A stretch of DNA of 40,263 nucleotides from an uncultured Sphingobacteriales bacterium (GTDB taxonomy: Bacteria > Bacteroidota > Bacteroidia > Chitinophagales > Chitinophagaceae): the NCBI GenBank assembly GCA_946479435.1, contig CAMLFX010000018.1, forward strand, positions 1 through 40,263, in the 5' to 3' direction. Both the position numbers and the translations under genes were made by a program. Positions 18,056-26,331 of this stretch are shown here, piece after piece (position 1 is the first letter of the stretch; every line of letters begins with the position of its first letter). The notes beneath the pieces are model-generated. The model made no database searches. It saw nothing but the letters and a program-made list of their open reading frames with translations, and was not told the DNA's origin.

Positions 18056-18850
18056 ATGCAGGCTTATCTCGATCTTCTCAAACATATTTTAAAAAACGGT
18101 ACGCAAAAAAGTGATCGCACAGGTACCGGCACCATTAGTTGCTTTGGTTACCAAATGCGTTTCAACTTACAAGAGGGCTTCCCGATGGTAACCACCAAGA
18201 AACTGCACCTAAGATCAATAATACACGAATTATTATGGTTTTTGCAGGGTGATACCAACATAAAATACCTGAAAGATAACGGGGTGACTATATGGGATGA
18301 ATGGGCTGATGCTAATGGCGACCTTGGTCCTGTATATGGCCACCAATGGCGTAGCTGGACTGGCGCAGATGGCCAGGTGCACGACCAGATAAAAGACGTA
18401 CTGCACCAAATAAAGACCAATCCTGATAGCCGCCGTATGATAGTAAACGCATGGAACGTTGCTGACCTGCCTAAAATGGCACTAAGCCCTTGCCATGCCT
18501 TATTTCAGTTTTATGTAGCCGATGGAAAACTGAGCTGCCAGTTATATCAGCGCAGCGCAGATGTATTTCTGGGTGTGCCTTTCAACATCGCATCATACGC
18601 TTTGCTTACCATGATGATAGCGCAGGTTACTGGTTTGCAATATGGCGAGTTCATACACACATTTGGTGATGTGCATTTATACAATAACCATATAGAGCAA
18701 GCAAAGCTGCAGCTTACACGCACACCGTTTGCTTTACCAACCATGAAACTGAATGCTGCAGTAAAAGACCTGTTCGATTTTAAATTTGAAGATTTTACTT
18801 TAGAGAATTACCAACACCACCCTGCTATCAAAGCTCCTGTAGCCATCTAA
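18056..18850 (+). CDS. thyA: thymidylate synthase
   Basis: This 264-residue enzyme converts dUMP to dTMP with methylene-tetrahydrofolate, the last step of thymidylate synthesis. Its length equals that of the E. coli enzyme. The catalytic Cys146 is in [12 protein letters not shown], and the motifs [21 protein letters not shown] and the C-terminal [10 protein letters not shown] are intact. It is followed by folA after 11 bases, an operon that couples dTMP synthesis to regeneration of tetrahydrofolate. The start is well supported. Confidence 0.99.
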   Translation: MQAYLDLLKHILKNGTQKSDRTGTGTISCFGYQMRFNLQEGFPMVTTKKLHLRSIIHELLWFLQGDTNIKYLKDNGVTIWDEWADANGDLGPVYGHQWRSWTGADGQVHDQIKDVLHQIKTNPDSRRMIVNAWNVADLPKMALSPCHALFQFYVADGKLSCQLYQRSADVFLGVPFNIASYALLTMMIAQVTGLQYGEFIHTFGDVHLYNNHIEQAKLQLTRTPFALPTMKLNAAVKDLFDFKFEDFTLENYQHHPAIKAPVAI

Positions 18851-18861
18851 TACATTCAATC

Positions 18862-19368
18862 ATGATCATTTCAGCTATAGCAGCCATAGATAAGAATAAC
18901 GCCATAGGTAAAGGCAACGACCTTCCCTGGCGCCTGCCTGAAGATCTGAAATTCTTCAAGCGTACTACACTGGGCAAACCAGTACTAATGGGCCGCAAAA
19001 CTTTTGAATCTTTAGGTGGCAAGCCACTTAAAGACAGACTGAATATTGTCCTCTCCAACCAAAAAAATCTGCAACTACCCGAGCATGTTTTGCTATACAG
19101 CGATATCAATGCTGCTATACGCAGGTTGCAGGATGAAAAAACGGAAGAAGTATTTATAATAGGCGGCGGCAAAATATTTGCTGAAACACTACCTATTATC
19201 GACAGGCTATACCTGACAGATGTAGATACTGAAGTAGAAGGCGCTGATGCTTTCTTCCCGCATATAGACCATAGCAATTGGAAATTGGTTTGGGAAGAGC
19301 ACCACGGACAAGACGAGAAACACGCATTCAACTATACATTCCGCAAATACGAACGCATTAGTTTGTGA
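18862..19368 (+). CDS. folA: dihydrofolate reductase
   Basis: This 168-residue enzyme reduces dihydrofolate, the by-product of ThyA, with NADPH. Diagnostic stretches are IGKGNDLPWRLPEDLKFFKR, with catalytic acid D28, and the GRKTFESLGG and IIGGGKIFAETL NADPH-binding segments. The ATG lies 11 bases after the thyA stop. Its stop overlaps the start of the next gene by four bases (GTGA), indicating translational coupling. Confidence 0.98.
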   Translation: MIISAIAAIDKNNAIGKGNDLPWRLPEDLKFFKRTTLGKPVLMGRKTFESLGGKPLKDRLNIVLSNQKNLQLPEHVLLYSDINAAIRRLQDEKTEEVFIIGGGKIFAETLPIIDRLYLTDVDTEVEGADAFFPHIDHSNWKLVWEEHHGQDEKHAFNYTFRKYERISL

Positions 19369-19775
19369 GCCTCTATTCTTACCTGCAATACCTGAAACAT
19401 AAGTTCACCGCCAAAACACGCCACGGCGTACACTCTCCTTATGTATATGCTTTTGTTGAGCAGGTATTGAACGACTATACCAGTTTCGATATGCCTGCCA
19501 AGTTCAGCAAATTCTTTGGCGCTGCTAATATCAAATACTTACCTAGTGCTTACCCCAAACATTGGCCCAGGCTGGTAACAAACGAGTTAAATGACCTGCA
19601 TAACGACCTGGTAATTGCCATACCCAATATTCATGGTTCCCCTTTGCACGATGAAGAATGGCAAAACCTGGTAGCTATGCCTGAGGTAAAACTAAGTATG
19701 GATACTTATGAATACGGTCTTCTTCTTTTTCGTAACGAATTCAAAGAGAAACAACATTTCAAAGTAAAAGGATAA
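19365..19775 (+). CDS. short relative of Bacteroidota class I methyltransferases, apparently lacking the SAM-binding core
   Basis: This 136-residue protein starts at GTG 19365, overlapping the folA stop by four bases. Its first ~35 residues (YLKHKFTAKTRHGVHSPYVY) and last ~55 (DLVIAIPNIHGSPLHDEEWQ; YGLLLFRNEFKEKQHFKV) match, from memory, the two ends of a ~230-240 residue Bacteroidota family annotated class I SAM-dependent methyltransferase. The central part of that family, with the glycine-rich SAM motif (E.G...G), is missing; residues 36-80 show no such motif. The reading frame is intact, so it is either a stable core-deleted derivative with a new role or an in-frame decayed gene. Catalysis is unlikely. 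The family match is inference. Confidence 0.7.
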   Translation: MSLYSYLQYLKHKFTAKTRHGVHSPYVYAFVEQVLNDYTSFDMPAKFSKFFGAANIKYLPSAYPKHWPRLVTNELNDLHNDLVIAIPNIHGSPLHDEEWQNLVAMPEVKLSMDTYEYGLLLFRNEFKEKQHFKVKG

Positions 19776-19782
19776 AACAAAA

Positions 19783-19805
19783 ACGCCCCGCAAAAAGCAG
19801 GGCGT
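19783..19805. terminator. intrinsic terminator between convergent genes
   Basis: ACGCCCCGC (19783-19791) pairs with GCAGGGCGT (19797-19805) around an AAAAA loop, with one C-A mismatch. It lies eight bases after the stop of the methyltransferase-like gene and before the convergent acidic protein gene, and is preceded by an A-tract that serves the minus strand. Confidence 0.75.
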
Positions 19806-19823
19806 GTATTTTAGAAAACAATC

Positions 19824-20183
19824 TCAAAGTTCTTTGTCCTTATCGTTCATCAGCGATTTCAGTTTGCTGAGCGCATCTTTGGCGGCATGTTCTGCTTTAT
19901 CGGCCCACTCATTTATCTTATCACCTGTTTGCTTCGAAAAGTCGCCGGGTTGTTCTTCTTCAAACTCATCTATATCCGCATCGTCACTCCAGTTGCCTTC
20001 ATCGCTGCCATTCAAAATATCATCTTCTTCCGTTTCGTTCTGCTGTATAAAGTTATCAACCATGCTATGCATCATTGGTGGCAGCTGGCTCTTTATATAT
20101 TCCGTAACGGTTTGCAACGCCACAGTAGCCTGCTCTTCGCTGATGTTCGCCTTTTGCGCCATCAATTTAATAAGCTCTTGCAT
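19824..20183 (-). CDS. small acidic protein of unknown function, downstream of clpX
   Basis: This 119-residue soluble protein starts at the ATG at 20183, 29 bases after the clpX stop, so it is probably cotranscribed with clpX. The N-terminal half is helical (ISEEQATVALQTVTEYIKSQ) and resembles small helical DUF proteins with a VxxYIKSxLP signature; a strongly acidic low-complexity stretch (residues ~50-80) and a Lys-rich helical C-terminus follow. No signal peptide or membrane segment is seen. I recognise no function; the link to clpX is positional only. Confidence 0.75.
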   Translation of the reverse strand: MQELIKLMAQKANISEEQATVALQTVTEYIKSQLPPMMHSMVDNFIQQNETEEDDILNGSDEGNWSDDADIDEFEEEQPGDFSKQTGDKINEWADKAEHAAKDALSKLKSLMNDKDKEL

Positions 20184-20212
20184 AAACTGTTGTTTGCCTA
20201 AATACTAAAAAA

Positions 20213-21463
20213 TTATGCCGCTTTCAGGTAGTCCAGTTTGCTGTGCTCTATCATTTGTTTAGCATAAGCCAGTGTCAAATGGAAGATACCGCCTTCATTT
20301 TTTTCCGATGGCATATCGAACATGGCATCAGTCAGCACCATTTCACAAATAGCCCTGAGGCCACGGCCACCCAGTTTGTATTCTATGGCTTTGCTCACCA
20401 TATAGTCCAAAGCGTCATCATCTACTTCCAGCTTAATGTTCTCGTATTCAAACAACCTGGTGTACTGTTTAATAAGGGCATTCTTCGGCTCGGTAAGTAT
20501 ACGTTTCAGTGCAGGCGCATCAAGCGGTGTCAGGTAAGTTACTACCGGCAAACGGCCCAGCAATTCAGGTATCAAACCAAATGTGCGCAAATCCTGTGCA
20601 TTTACATATTGCAGCAGGTTAGCACGGTCCAGTTCTTTGGTGCTTTTTATAGCATTATAGCCTATCGATGAGCTTTGTACCCTGCGGGCTATCATCTTAT
20701 CAATACCTTCAAAAGCGCCGCCGCATATAAATAGTATGTTTTGCGTATTCACTTTCACCATTTTCTGTTCTGGGTGTTTGCGACCGCCTTGTGGTGGTAC
20801 CAGCACTTCCGATCCTTCCAATAGTTTCAACATAGCCTGCTGTACACCTTCACCGCTTACATCGCGTGTTATAGAAGGGTTATCGCTTTTACGGCCTATC
20901 TTATCTATTTCATCTATATAAACAATACCGCGTTCAGCAGCAGCTACATCAAAATTGCAGCTTTGCAGCAGACGGCTTAGTATGCTTTCCACATCTTCGC
21001 CCACATAACCCGCTTCTGTAAATACAGTAGCATCTACTATAGCGAAAGGCACTTGTAGCAAACGCGCTATAGTTTTAGCCAGCAGGGTTTTACCTGTACC
21101 TGTTTCACCTACCATTATGATGTTCGATTTTTCTATCTCCACGTCATCCTGTGGCGGGTGCAGTAACCGCTTATAGTGGTTATACATCGCTACCGATAGT
21201 ATCTTCTTGGCATCATCCTGCCCAATTACATACTGGTCAAGAAAAGCTTTTATTTCTCTTGGCTTATGTACCTTATGTTGTTGCAGGTCGGTAGTAGTAT
21301 CTACTTTTTTCTTTTGTGTATCGTTAGTAGCTTCCTGCAGCAGGTGGTGTGCATTTTCAATACACTGGTCGCATATATTTCCTTTCAATCCCGTAAAAAG
21401 GATATTCACATCGCTTTCAGCACGTTCGCAAAAGGAGCATTTTCTATCGTTTTGTTTCGCCAT
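20213..21463 (-). CDS. clpX: ATP-dependent Clp protease ATP-binding subunit ClpX
   Basis: This 416-residue AAA+ unfoldase feeds substrates to ClpP. The ATG at 21463 ([12 protein letters not shown]) is chosen over a longer in-frame start since it begins at the zinc-finger domain. Visible are the CSFC...CDQC zinc-binding N-domain, Walker A GETGTGKT (the usual Pro is Glu), Walker [12 protein letters not shown], the pore motif GYVGEDVES, and the sensor region of the C-terminal domain ([10 protein letters not shown]). A TACCTTTG element lies 31 bases upstream of the ATG. The gene is divergent from priA and precedes a small acidic protein gene; clpP is not nearby. Identity is secure. Confidence 0.98.
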   Translation of the reverse strand: MAKQNDRKCSFCERAESDVNILFTGLKGNICDQCIENAHHLLQEATNDTQKKKVDTTTDLQQHKVHKPREIKAFLDQYVIGQDDAKKILSVAMYNHYKRLLHPPQDDVEIEKSNIIMVGETGTGKTLLAKTIARLLQVPFAIVDATVFTEAGYVGEDVESILSRLLQSCNFDVAAAERGIVYIDEIDKIGRKSDNPSITRDVSGEGVQQAMLKLLEGSEVLVPPQGGRKHPEQKMVKVNTQNILFICGGAFEGIDKMIARRVQSSSIGYNAIKSTKELDRANLLQYVNAQDLRTFGLIPELLGRLPVVTYLTPLDAPALKRILTEPKNALIKQYTRLFEYENIKLEVDDDALDYMVSKAIEYKLGGRGLRAICEMVLTDAMFDMPSEKNEGGIFHLTLAYAKQMIEHSKLDYLKAA

Positions 21464-21493
21464 TATATTTTTTAATTCCGTAGGTAATCCCTG

Positions 21494-21501
21494 CAAAGGT
21501 A
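21494..21501 (-). promoter_or_regulatory. candidate -7 element for clpX
   Basis: The minus strand reads TACCTTTG, an exact TAnnTTTG match 31 bases before the clpX ATG at 21463. A TTG is seen further upstream (21531-21529) but the 27-base spacing is longer than normal. Confidence 0.45.
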
Positions 21502-21590
21502 CGAAATACTAAAAGATGCAGGGATGACCAATATCATGCCTTGTGGCCTGCCCCCTTAGGTATGCATTATTAGTTATCTTGCAGTACAAT

Positions 21591-24080
21591 ATGTTGCCGC
21601 TTTACACCAGTGATACTGCTGATAACCTGTTCCGCTTTGCCGATGTCATTTTACCGCTCAACCTAACGCAGGTGCTTACCTATGGCGTGCCGGTTGAAAT
21701 GCAGGAACTGATAAGAACGGGTATGCGGGTAGAGGTACAGCTGGGCCGCAACAAACAATATTCTGGCATTGTGGCCAGGCTGCATAACGAGCAGCCCGAA
21801 GCCTACCAGGTAAAACCCATCCGCAACCTGATTGATGAAGAACCTATTGTAAATGAAACGCAACTGGCTTTCTGGCGCTGGATAGGCGACTATTACATAG
21901 CCAACCCGGGCGAGGTGATGCAAAGTGCGTTACCGGCGCACTTGAAACTAACAGGCGAAACTATATTACAATGGGCACCGCAGGATATCGATGTGGTATA
22001 TGAATGGAGCAATGAAACCTACCCCGCAGCGGAAGCTTTAGAAATGCGTAAGGAACTTACTATGAGTGAACTACGCTCCATAGTAGGTAGCAGGCATTTA
22101 ACTAAAGCCCTGAACGAATTGCTGGAAAATGAGGTAATACAAATAAGCGATAGCCTGGAGCCTGCTTATCGTCCACGCACTGAACGGGTAGTGTCTTTAT
22201 CTGAAGCATACCGTTCCGATGAGCGGATGCATGCGTTGTTCGATGAATTGCAGCGTGCACCCAAACAGCTCAACCTTCTGATGGCTTATACAGAGCTATC
22301 GATAAAGAATGGCGTGGTACGCCAGCAGGAATTGATCGATCGTTCCGGCGCAACGGCAAGCCAGGTAAAAGCATTAGAAACGAAAGGTATTTTCATAGTA
22401 AAAGAAGTGCCTGTCGACCGCCTTGCATTTACTGCAAAGCAGGATGCAAAGGAAATAGAGTTCACCCCAGCACAGCAAAAAGCCTACGAAGAGATTGACG
22501 CAGGTTTGCTGGAAAAAAATGTGGCTTTGCTGGAAGGTGTTACCGGTAGCGGCAAAACACTGCTTTATATACACAAGATAAAAGCCTGCCTGGCCGCAGG
22601 GAAACAAGCTGTATTGTTGTTACCCGAGATAGGGCTCACTACTCAGCTCGTCAACAGGCTCTACGCTTATTTTGGCGAGGAGATGGGGGTATACCATTCG
22701 CGCTTCAGCAATAACGAACGGGTTGAGATATGGGAGAAAGTACGCTCAAACAAATACCGGTTGGTAGTAGGTCCACGCTCTGCGTTATGGTTGCCCTACA
22801 ACGATCTCGGTATTATTATTGTTGATGAAGAGCACGATGCGTCTTATAAACAAAAAGATCCGGCCCCGCGCTTTCACGCGCGCGATGCAGCTATTTACCT
22901 TGCTTCCTTGTACGACGGAAAAGTAATACTGGGCTCCGCCACCCCTTCGGTAGAAAGCATTTACAATGCAAAGCAAAATAAATACGCTTATGCGTTACTA
23001 AAAGAACGATACCTGGGTGTGAACATGCCTGCCATAGAAGTAATTAATGCAAAGTCGCTTGAAACAGTTCGTCAGCAGGGTTATCAACTACTCACCCCCG
23101 AATTGCAACAGGCAATGATAAATGCCTTACAACAGAAAAGGCAGGTCATACTTTTTCAAAATCGCCGTGGGTACGCACCGTTTCAATTGTGCATGATGTG
23201 TGGCTGGGTACCACAATGTAAAAATTGTGCGGTGTCACTCACTTATCATAAGAGCACCGATAAATTACATTGCCACTATTGCGGCCAGCAATCGGCAGTA
23301 ATACATACCTGTCCCTCATGTGGCAGCAACCGCTTACAAAGCAAAACCTTCGGTACCGAAAAAATTGAAGAAGAAGTGCGCCAACTACTACCTGAAGCAC
23401 GTGTAGCACGTATGGATATAGACAGCATGCGGGGTAAACAGAGCTACCAGCATTTGCTCGATGAGCTGGGCAAGCATAAAATAGATATACTGGTAGGCAC
23501 ACAAATGGTAGTGAAGGGGCTAGACCTGGCACCCGTTGCATTGGTGGGTATTCTTAGTGCCGATAGCCTTTTAAGTTATCCTGACTTTCGCGTTAATGAG
23601 CGTGCATTTCAGCTTATGGAGCAGGTAAGTGGGCGAGCCGGCAGGGCAGATGGCGCCGGACGTGTTTTGATACAGGCACACAATATACATCACCCGGTTT
23701 TACATTGGGTGCAGCAGCACGATGTGCAAGCCTTTTACGAGAATGAGATAAAAGCACGCGAACATTTTGCATATCCGCCATTCGTACGGCTGATAAAAAT
23801 AATCTTCAAACACCGCGACGAACCCAAAGCCATACAAGCAGCCACACAAATGGTACAAACACTGCAAACCATTGAAGGCATTGGCGTACAAGGCCCGGTG
23901 CCTGCACTTGTAGCTCGGGTACGCAATATGTTTATACAAGAGGTTTGGGTAAAATGTCCGCGCGATGCTGGTATCATTAATGCGGTAAAGAAATGTATCC
24001 GCGATGAACGCCAACGCATAACAGGCATACGCGGCAATAACAGCTTACAAATATTGCCCGATGTAGATCCGGTATCGTAA
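21591..24080 (+). CDS. priA: primosomal replication restart helicase PriA
   Basis: This 829-residue DEAH-type helicase restarts stalled replication forks. The ATG at 21591 (MLPLYTSDTADNLFRFADV) is preferred over a GTG at 21543, because the family normally starts just before the ADVILPLNL segment. Visible are the N-terminal DNA-binding domain, Walker A GVTGSGKT, the DEEH box, helicase motifs such as LGSATPS and GTQMVVKGLD, GRAGRADG, and the eight-Cys zinc region (CMMCGWVPQCKNC, then CHYC and CPSC). Length is normal. Downstream a hairpin ends transcription; the next gene converges. Confidence 0.98.
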   Translation: MLPLYTSDTADNLFRFADVILPLNLTQVLTYGVPVEMQELIRTGMRVEVQLGRNKQYSGIVARLHNEQPEAYQVKPIRNLIDEEPIVNETQLAFWRWIGDYYIANPGEVMQSALPAHLKLTGETILQWAPQDIDVVYEWSNETYPAAEALEMRKELTMSELRSIVGSRHLTKALNELLENEVIQISDSLEPAYRPRTERVVSLSEAYRSDERMHALFDELQRAPKQLNLLMAYTELSIKNGVVRQQELIDRSGATASQVKALETKGIFIVKEVPVDRLAFTAKQDAKEIEFTPAQQKAYEEIDAGLLEKNVALLEGVTGSGKTLLYIHKIKACLAAGKQAVLLLPEIGLTTQLVNRLYAYFGEEMGVYHSRFSNNERVEIWEKVRSNKYRLVVGPRSALWLPYNDLGIIIVDEEHDASYKQKDPAPRFHARDAAIYLASLYDGKVILGSATPSVESIYNAKQNKYAYALLKERYLGVNMPAIEVINAKSLETVRQQGYQLLTPELQQAMINALQQKRQVILFQNRRGYAPFQLCMMCGWVPQCKNCAVSLTYHKSTDKLHCHYCGQQSAVIHTCPSCGSNRLQSKTFGTEKIEEEVRQLLPEARVARMDIDSMRGKQSYQHLLDELGKHKIDILVGTQMVVKGLDLAPVALVGILSADSLLSYPDFRVNERAFQLMEQVSGRAGRADGAGRVLIQAHNIHHPVLHWVQQHDVQAFYENEIKAREHFAYPPFVRLIKIIFKHRDEPKAIQAATQMVQTLQTIEGIGVQGPVPALVARVRNMFIQEVWVKCPRDAGIINAVKKCIRDERQRITGIRGNNSLQILPDVDPVS

Positions 24081-24087
24081 AATAATA

Positions 24088-24114
24088 AAAGGGATAACTA
24101 AAAGCTATCCCTTT
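24088..24114. terminator. intrinsic terminator after priA
   Basis: AAAGGGATA (24088-24096) pairs with TATCCCTTT (24106-24114) around a 9-base loop and is followed by T-rich sequence. It lies between the convergent ends of priA and the ferritin-like gene and could serve both. Confidence 0.75.
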
Positions 24115-24135
24115 ATTCATACATGTATTCCTTTA

Positions 24136-24972
24136 CTATGGCGTTGTATCGATAAATGGTTCTATCAATATATCAACGTTGAATTTGTTCATTGGTTCAT
24201 CAAAAGCTTCAGAAGCTGCATAAGCATCTATCTCAAAACCATTGATACCTACTATTTGCATACCTGCCTGTATAGTACTGGTTTCCTCCGCGTATATTTT
24301 ATTGAATCTCGGATCCACAGTCTCATCGATATTGCCATAAACCCATGGTTTCACCTTAGAAAAGTTGAGTGCGGTGCGCATCATACGTATACGCGCGCCA
24401 TGGCGCGCCTCTACCGAGTGTAGCGTCAACAGGCTGGTCAATATCTCGTTATTCGCTTGTGCTTCCACAGCCAATCCTTTATAAGTACGTACACCCAGGT
24501 CTTCTATCGCCTGCGCCATTTGTAGCAGATCAGGGAACGAATTTAAGTATTCTTTATATGGTCCTTGCCCCGATCCATTGCCACCTGTAAAATCAAAAGT
24601 AGGTGTTGGTATTACATAGCTACCTGTACTATCAATAAAATTCTGCAAAAACTTAACGTGCGCGGTTTCATCTGCCGATATTTTTGTGAACATCGCTTCT
24701 GCTTCCGGCGTCAATACTGTCGATGCAAGCACTACTGTTTTGTAAAACTCATCTTCCAGGTATTCCAGCTTTAGTGCATACGTAAGCACATCGTACAATA
24801 TATCGTTTGTTTTACCGTATGCTTTTTTGAATAGCGAACCCAGGGCAAAAGGTACCGCCGCTGCTGCAACTTTAGAGCTGAAGCTCTTTAGTATATGGCG
24901 GCGCGGGCTTAGTCTTTCATAAACCTCGGGGTCAGTTTCCTGTATAAGAGAAAGTATATTCTTAATATTCAT
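24136..24972 (-). CDS. exported ferritin-like domain protein (second of pair)
   Basis: This 278-residue protein belongs to the ferritin-like/desiccation-related (Ferritin_2) type. Four metal-ligand-type sites are visible: Glu in YALKLEYLEDEFY (E70/E73), E-x2-H in ADETAHVKFL (E102, H105), Glu in IEDLGVRTYKG and E-x2-H in VEARHGARI. A Tat-like SPRRHILKSF (RR at 24-25) precedes a hydrophobic stretch, suggesting folded export. It starts 12 bases after the stop of its paralogue, so the two form an operon and may form a heteromer. The physiological role of this family in Bacteroidota is not known to me. Confidence 0.85.
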   Translation of the reverse strand: MNIKNILSLIQETDPEVYERLSPRRHILKSFSSKVAAAAVPFALGSLFKKAYGKTNDILYDVLTYALKLEYLEDEFYKTVVLASTVLTPEAEAMFTKISADETAHVKFLQNFIDSTGSYVIPTPTFDFTGGNGSGQGPYKEYLNSFPDLLQMAQAIEDLGVRTYKGLAVEAQANNEILTSLLTLHSVEARHGARIRMMRTALNFSKVKPWVYGNIDETVDPRFNKIYAEETSTIQAGMQIVGINGFEIDAYAASEAFDEPMNKFNVDILIEPFIDTTP

Positions 24973-24984
24973 TGATACGAAGAT

Positions 24985-25677
24985 TTATGATTTGGGTAAA
25001 TTTTTAGCGCTCACTTTAGTCTTAAAGTATTTATCCGCAATCGATAGCACTTCATCCGGTGTTTTCCATGGGTCCATGCCATCTTCATTAGTCGTATCAG
25101 CAAAACTGTTTATGGTAAGCAGTTCGTGCAATACTGCCGCGTGCCTTGCTTCAACAGATGCTATCTTACCGGCTGCGATAAGGTAGTCGGTGGTTGTTAT
25201 CAATTGTGCGGCACCATTGTATGCAGCTACGCCCAGGTCTTCAAATGCACTGGCGGTAGCCAATACGCTGCTGCGCGATGTGAAATCCACACTGCTGAAA
25301 TCAAACTCCAGGTTCGGTATAATAGCCGCATCGCCTATAACATTTCTCAAAAATTCGCGGTGCGCTATCTCATGTTCGCTTATATCCTTCAGCAAAGATT
25401 TTTCCAGCTCACTTACGCCACTGTAAAAAGAGCTGCAAACCTTTATATAAAATGCAGCTTCCAGCTGTTCCAGCGCATACGCAAAATTTAGTACACCGGA
25501 ATCGCCGCTACCCAGGTCCACAGTACCATCGGGTACAGGGTCTTTCTTTTCATCATCGCGGCAAGATGCTACAAACAGCATACCTGCACCCGCAAGCCCT
25601 GCATAGCTGAGAAATTTTCTACGGGATACACCTGAAGCCAAAACGCTTTCAGTGTTTCCTTTCATTTCTTCTTTCAT
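24985..25677 (-). CDS. exported ferritin-like domain lipoprotein (first of pair)
   Basis: This 230-residue paralogue of the downstream gene shows a twin-arginine motif SRRKFLSYAG (RR at 19-20) followed by a hydrophobic segment and a lipobox ending at Cys39 (LFVASC), so it should be a Tat-exported lipoprotein. The ferritin-like four-helix part keeps Glu and E-x2-H ligand sites: ALEQLEAAFY, EHEIAHREFL, FEDLGVAAYNG and VEARHAAVLH. The start may be the ATG at 25677 or the one four codons later (25665). Sequence before the start holds several hairpins. Function is unknown; the domain suggests di-iron or oxidant chemistry at the periplasm. Confidence 0.85.
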   Translation of the reverse strand: MKEEMKGNTESVLASGVSRRKFLSYAGLAGAGMLFVASCRDDEKKDPVPDGTVDLGSGDSGVLNFAYALEQLEAAFYIKVCSSFYSGVSELEKSLLKDISEHEIAHREFLRNVIGDAAIIPNLEFDFSSVDFTSRSSVLATASAFEDLGVAAYNGAAQLITTTDYLIAAGKIASVEARHAAVLHELLTINSFADTTNEDGMDPWKTPDEVLSIADKYFKTKVSAKNLPKS

Positions 25678-25713
25678 AAGTTACTTTTAGTATAATTCAG
25701 TTGTGTTTATACA

Positions 25714-25840
25714 ATTGCCACTTAAGGGCAATGCGCAAAATATGTGCCTGCTATTGCACATGCTATAGCGGTAAAACACAAAATGCCTAGTAAATCTAAT
25801 ATATGTTATCTGTTTTTCATAATGTGGTACTATGAAAAAC
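25714..25840. repeat. cluster of three hairpins upstream of the ferritin-like pair
   Basis: Three inverted repeats occur in the 211-base gap: ATTGCC (25714-25719) with GGCAAT (25727-25732); ATGTGC (25742-25747) with GCACAT (25756-25761); and a perfect 10-bp GTTTTTCATA (25812-25821) with TATGAAAAAC (25831-25840). The last lies 49 bases past the stop of the 82-residue protein gene and may act as its weak terminator. The others could be a structured leader or operators of the ferritin-like genes. No TAnnTTTG element was found here. Confidence 0.4.
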
Positions 25841-25888
25841 TCGACAAAAAACTGATTTATAAATAAATAATATGAATAGCCTGCTGTA

Positions 25889-26137
25889 CTAATTCTTGCC
25901 CACCGCAAAAACAAACGGCGTGTGTATGCGCTCACTGAGGGCTACTTGTACTTTTACCCTGCGGGTAATGACTTTATAGCGTTGCAAGTCGATGATCTCC
26001 AGCGAGGAAATATAACCCTTGGCAATAGCTGATGCACGTATGTAGCGGGCCAGAAAATCGCCCTCGTGCTGGTCGGTAGCTAAAATATCGCTCCTGTAAT
26101 GTATCCAAACCTTATGTTGTCCACCCCACATAGCCAT
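25889..26137 (-). CDS. hypothetical protein, 82 residues
   Basis: This small basic protein has no signal peptide or membrane segment and I recognise no family. The ATG at 26137 (MAMWGGQHKVWIHYRSD) is the likely start; the next ATG is at 26131. Mixed charged and aromatic composition (DILATDQHEGDFLARYIRAS, then LQRYKVITRRVKVQVALSER) looks protein-like, and no larger gene overlaps it. It follows a 49-residue lipoprotein gene by 14 bases on the same strand, which suggests a two-gene unit. It could be DNA- or RNA-binding from its charge, but this is a guess. Confidence 0.6.
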   Translation of the reverse strand: MAMWGGQHKVWIHYRSDILATDQHEGDFLARYIRASAIAKGYISSLEIIDLQRYKVITRRVKVQVALSERIHTPFVFAVGKN

Positions 26138-26151
26138 ACAGTTTTTACGCT

Positions 26152-26301
26152 TTAATGATAACGCTTAGGCATCTTATAGGCCTGGTTGATGTTAGATCCG
26201 CAACCACAGCCTTTAGCAGTGCTGCAGCTTTGCAACCAAAGGCTGCCTGCACACAACAATGCTGCTATTATCCATGTCTTGTTTTTAAATGTTCGCCCCA
26301 T
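26152..26301 (-). CDS. small lipoprotein, 49 residues, cysteine-rich
   Basis: Reading the minus strand from the ATG at 26301 gives a 49-residue protein beginning MGRTFKNKTWIIAALLCAGS. A Lys/Arg n-region and hydrophobic core lead to a lipobox ending LWLQSC, predicting lipidation at Cys26. The mature part is only about 24 residues and contains GCGCG, then NINQAYKMPKRYH, and the stop at 26152-26154. It is followed 14 bases later by the 82-residue gene. The intact signal and good composition make it a credible gene although it is short. The GCGCG could bind metal; unproven. I do not recognise the family. Confidence 0.7.
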   Translation of the reverse strand: MGRTFKNKTWIIAALLCAGSLWLQSCSTAKGCGCGSNINQAYKMPKRYH

Positions 26302-26308
26302 AAAACTC

Positions 26309-26316
26309 TACTTTTG
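26309..26316 (+). promoter_or_regulatory. candidate -7 element for the glycosyltransferase gene
   Basis: TACTTTTG matches TAnnTTTG exactly and lies 16 bases before the TTG start at 26332, within the 30-base gap to the divergent lipoprotein gene. The implied 5' leader is very short. No -33 TTTG at normal spacing is evident. Confidence 0.45.
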
Positions 26317-26331
26317 TAAAAATACAAATAA

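Noticed and set aside
20213..21463. ClpX Walker A variant (GETGTGKT) as a sign of an inactive ATPase
   Set aside because: The catalytic Lys, Thr and all other AAA+ motifs are intact; the Pro to Glu change is outside the invariant residues and is likely a lineage variant.
25687..25935. 82-residue minus frame in the ferritin-like leader
   Set aside because: It overlaps the better 82-residue gene at 25889-26137 in another frame and has an unlikely aromatic-rich, motif-less sequence.
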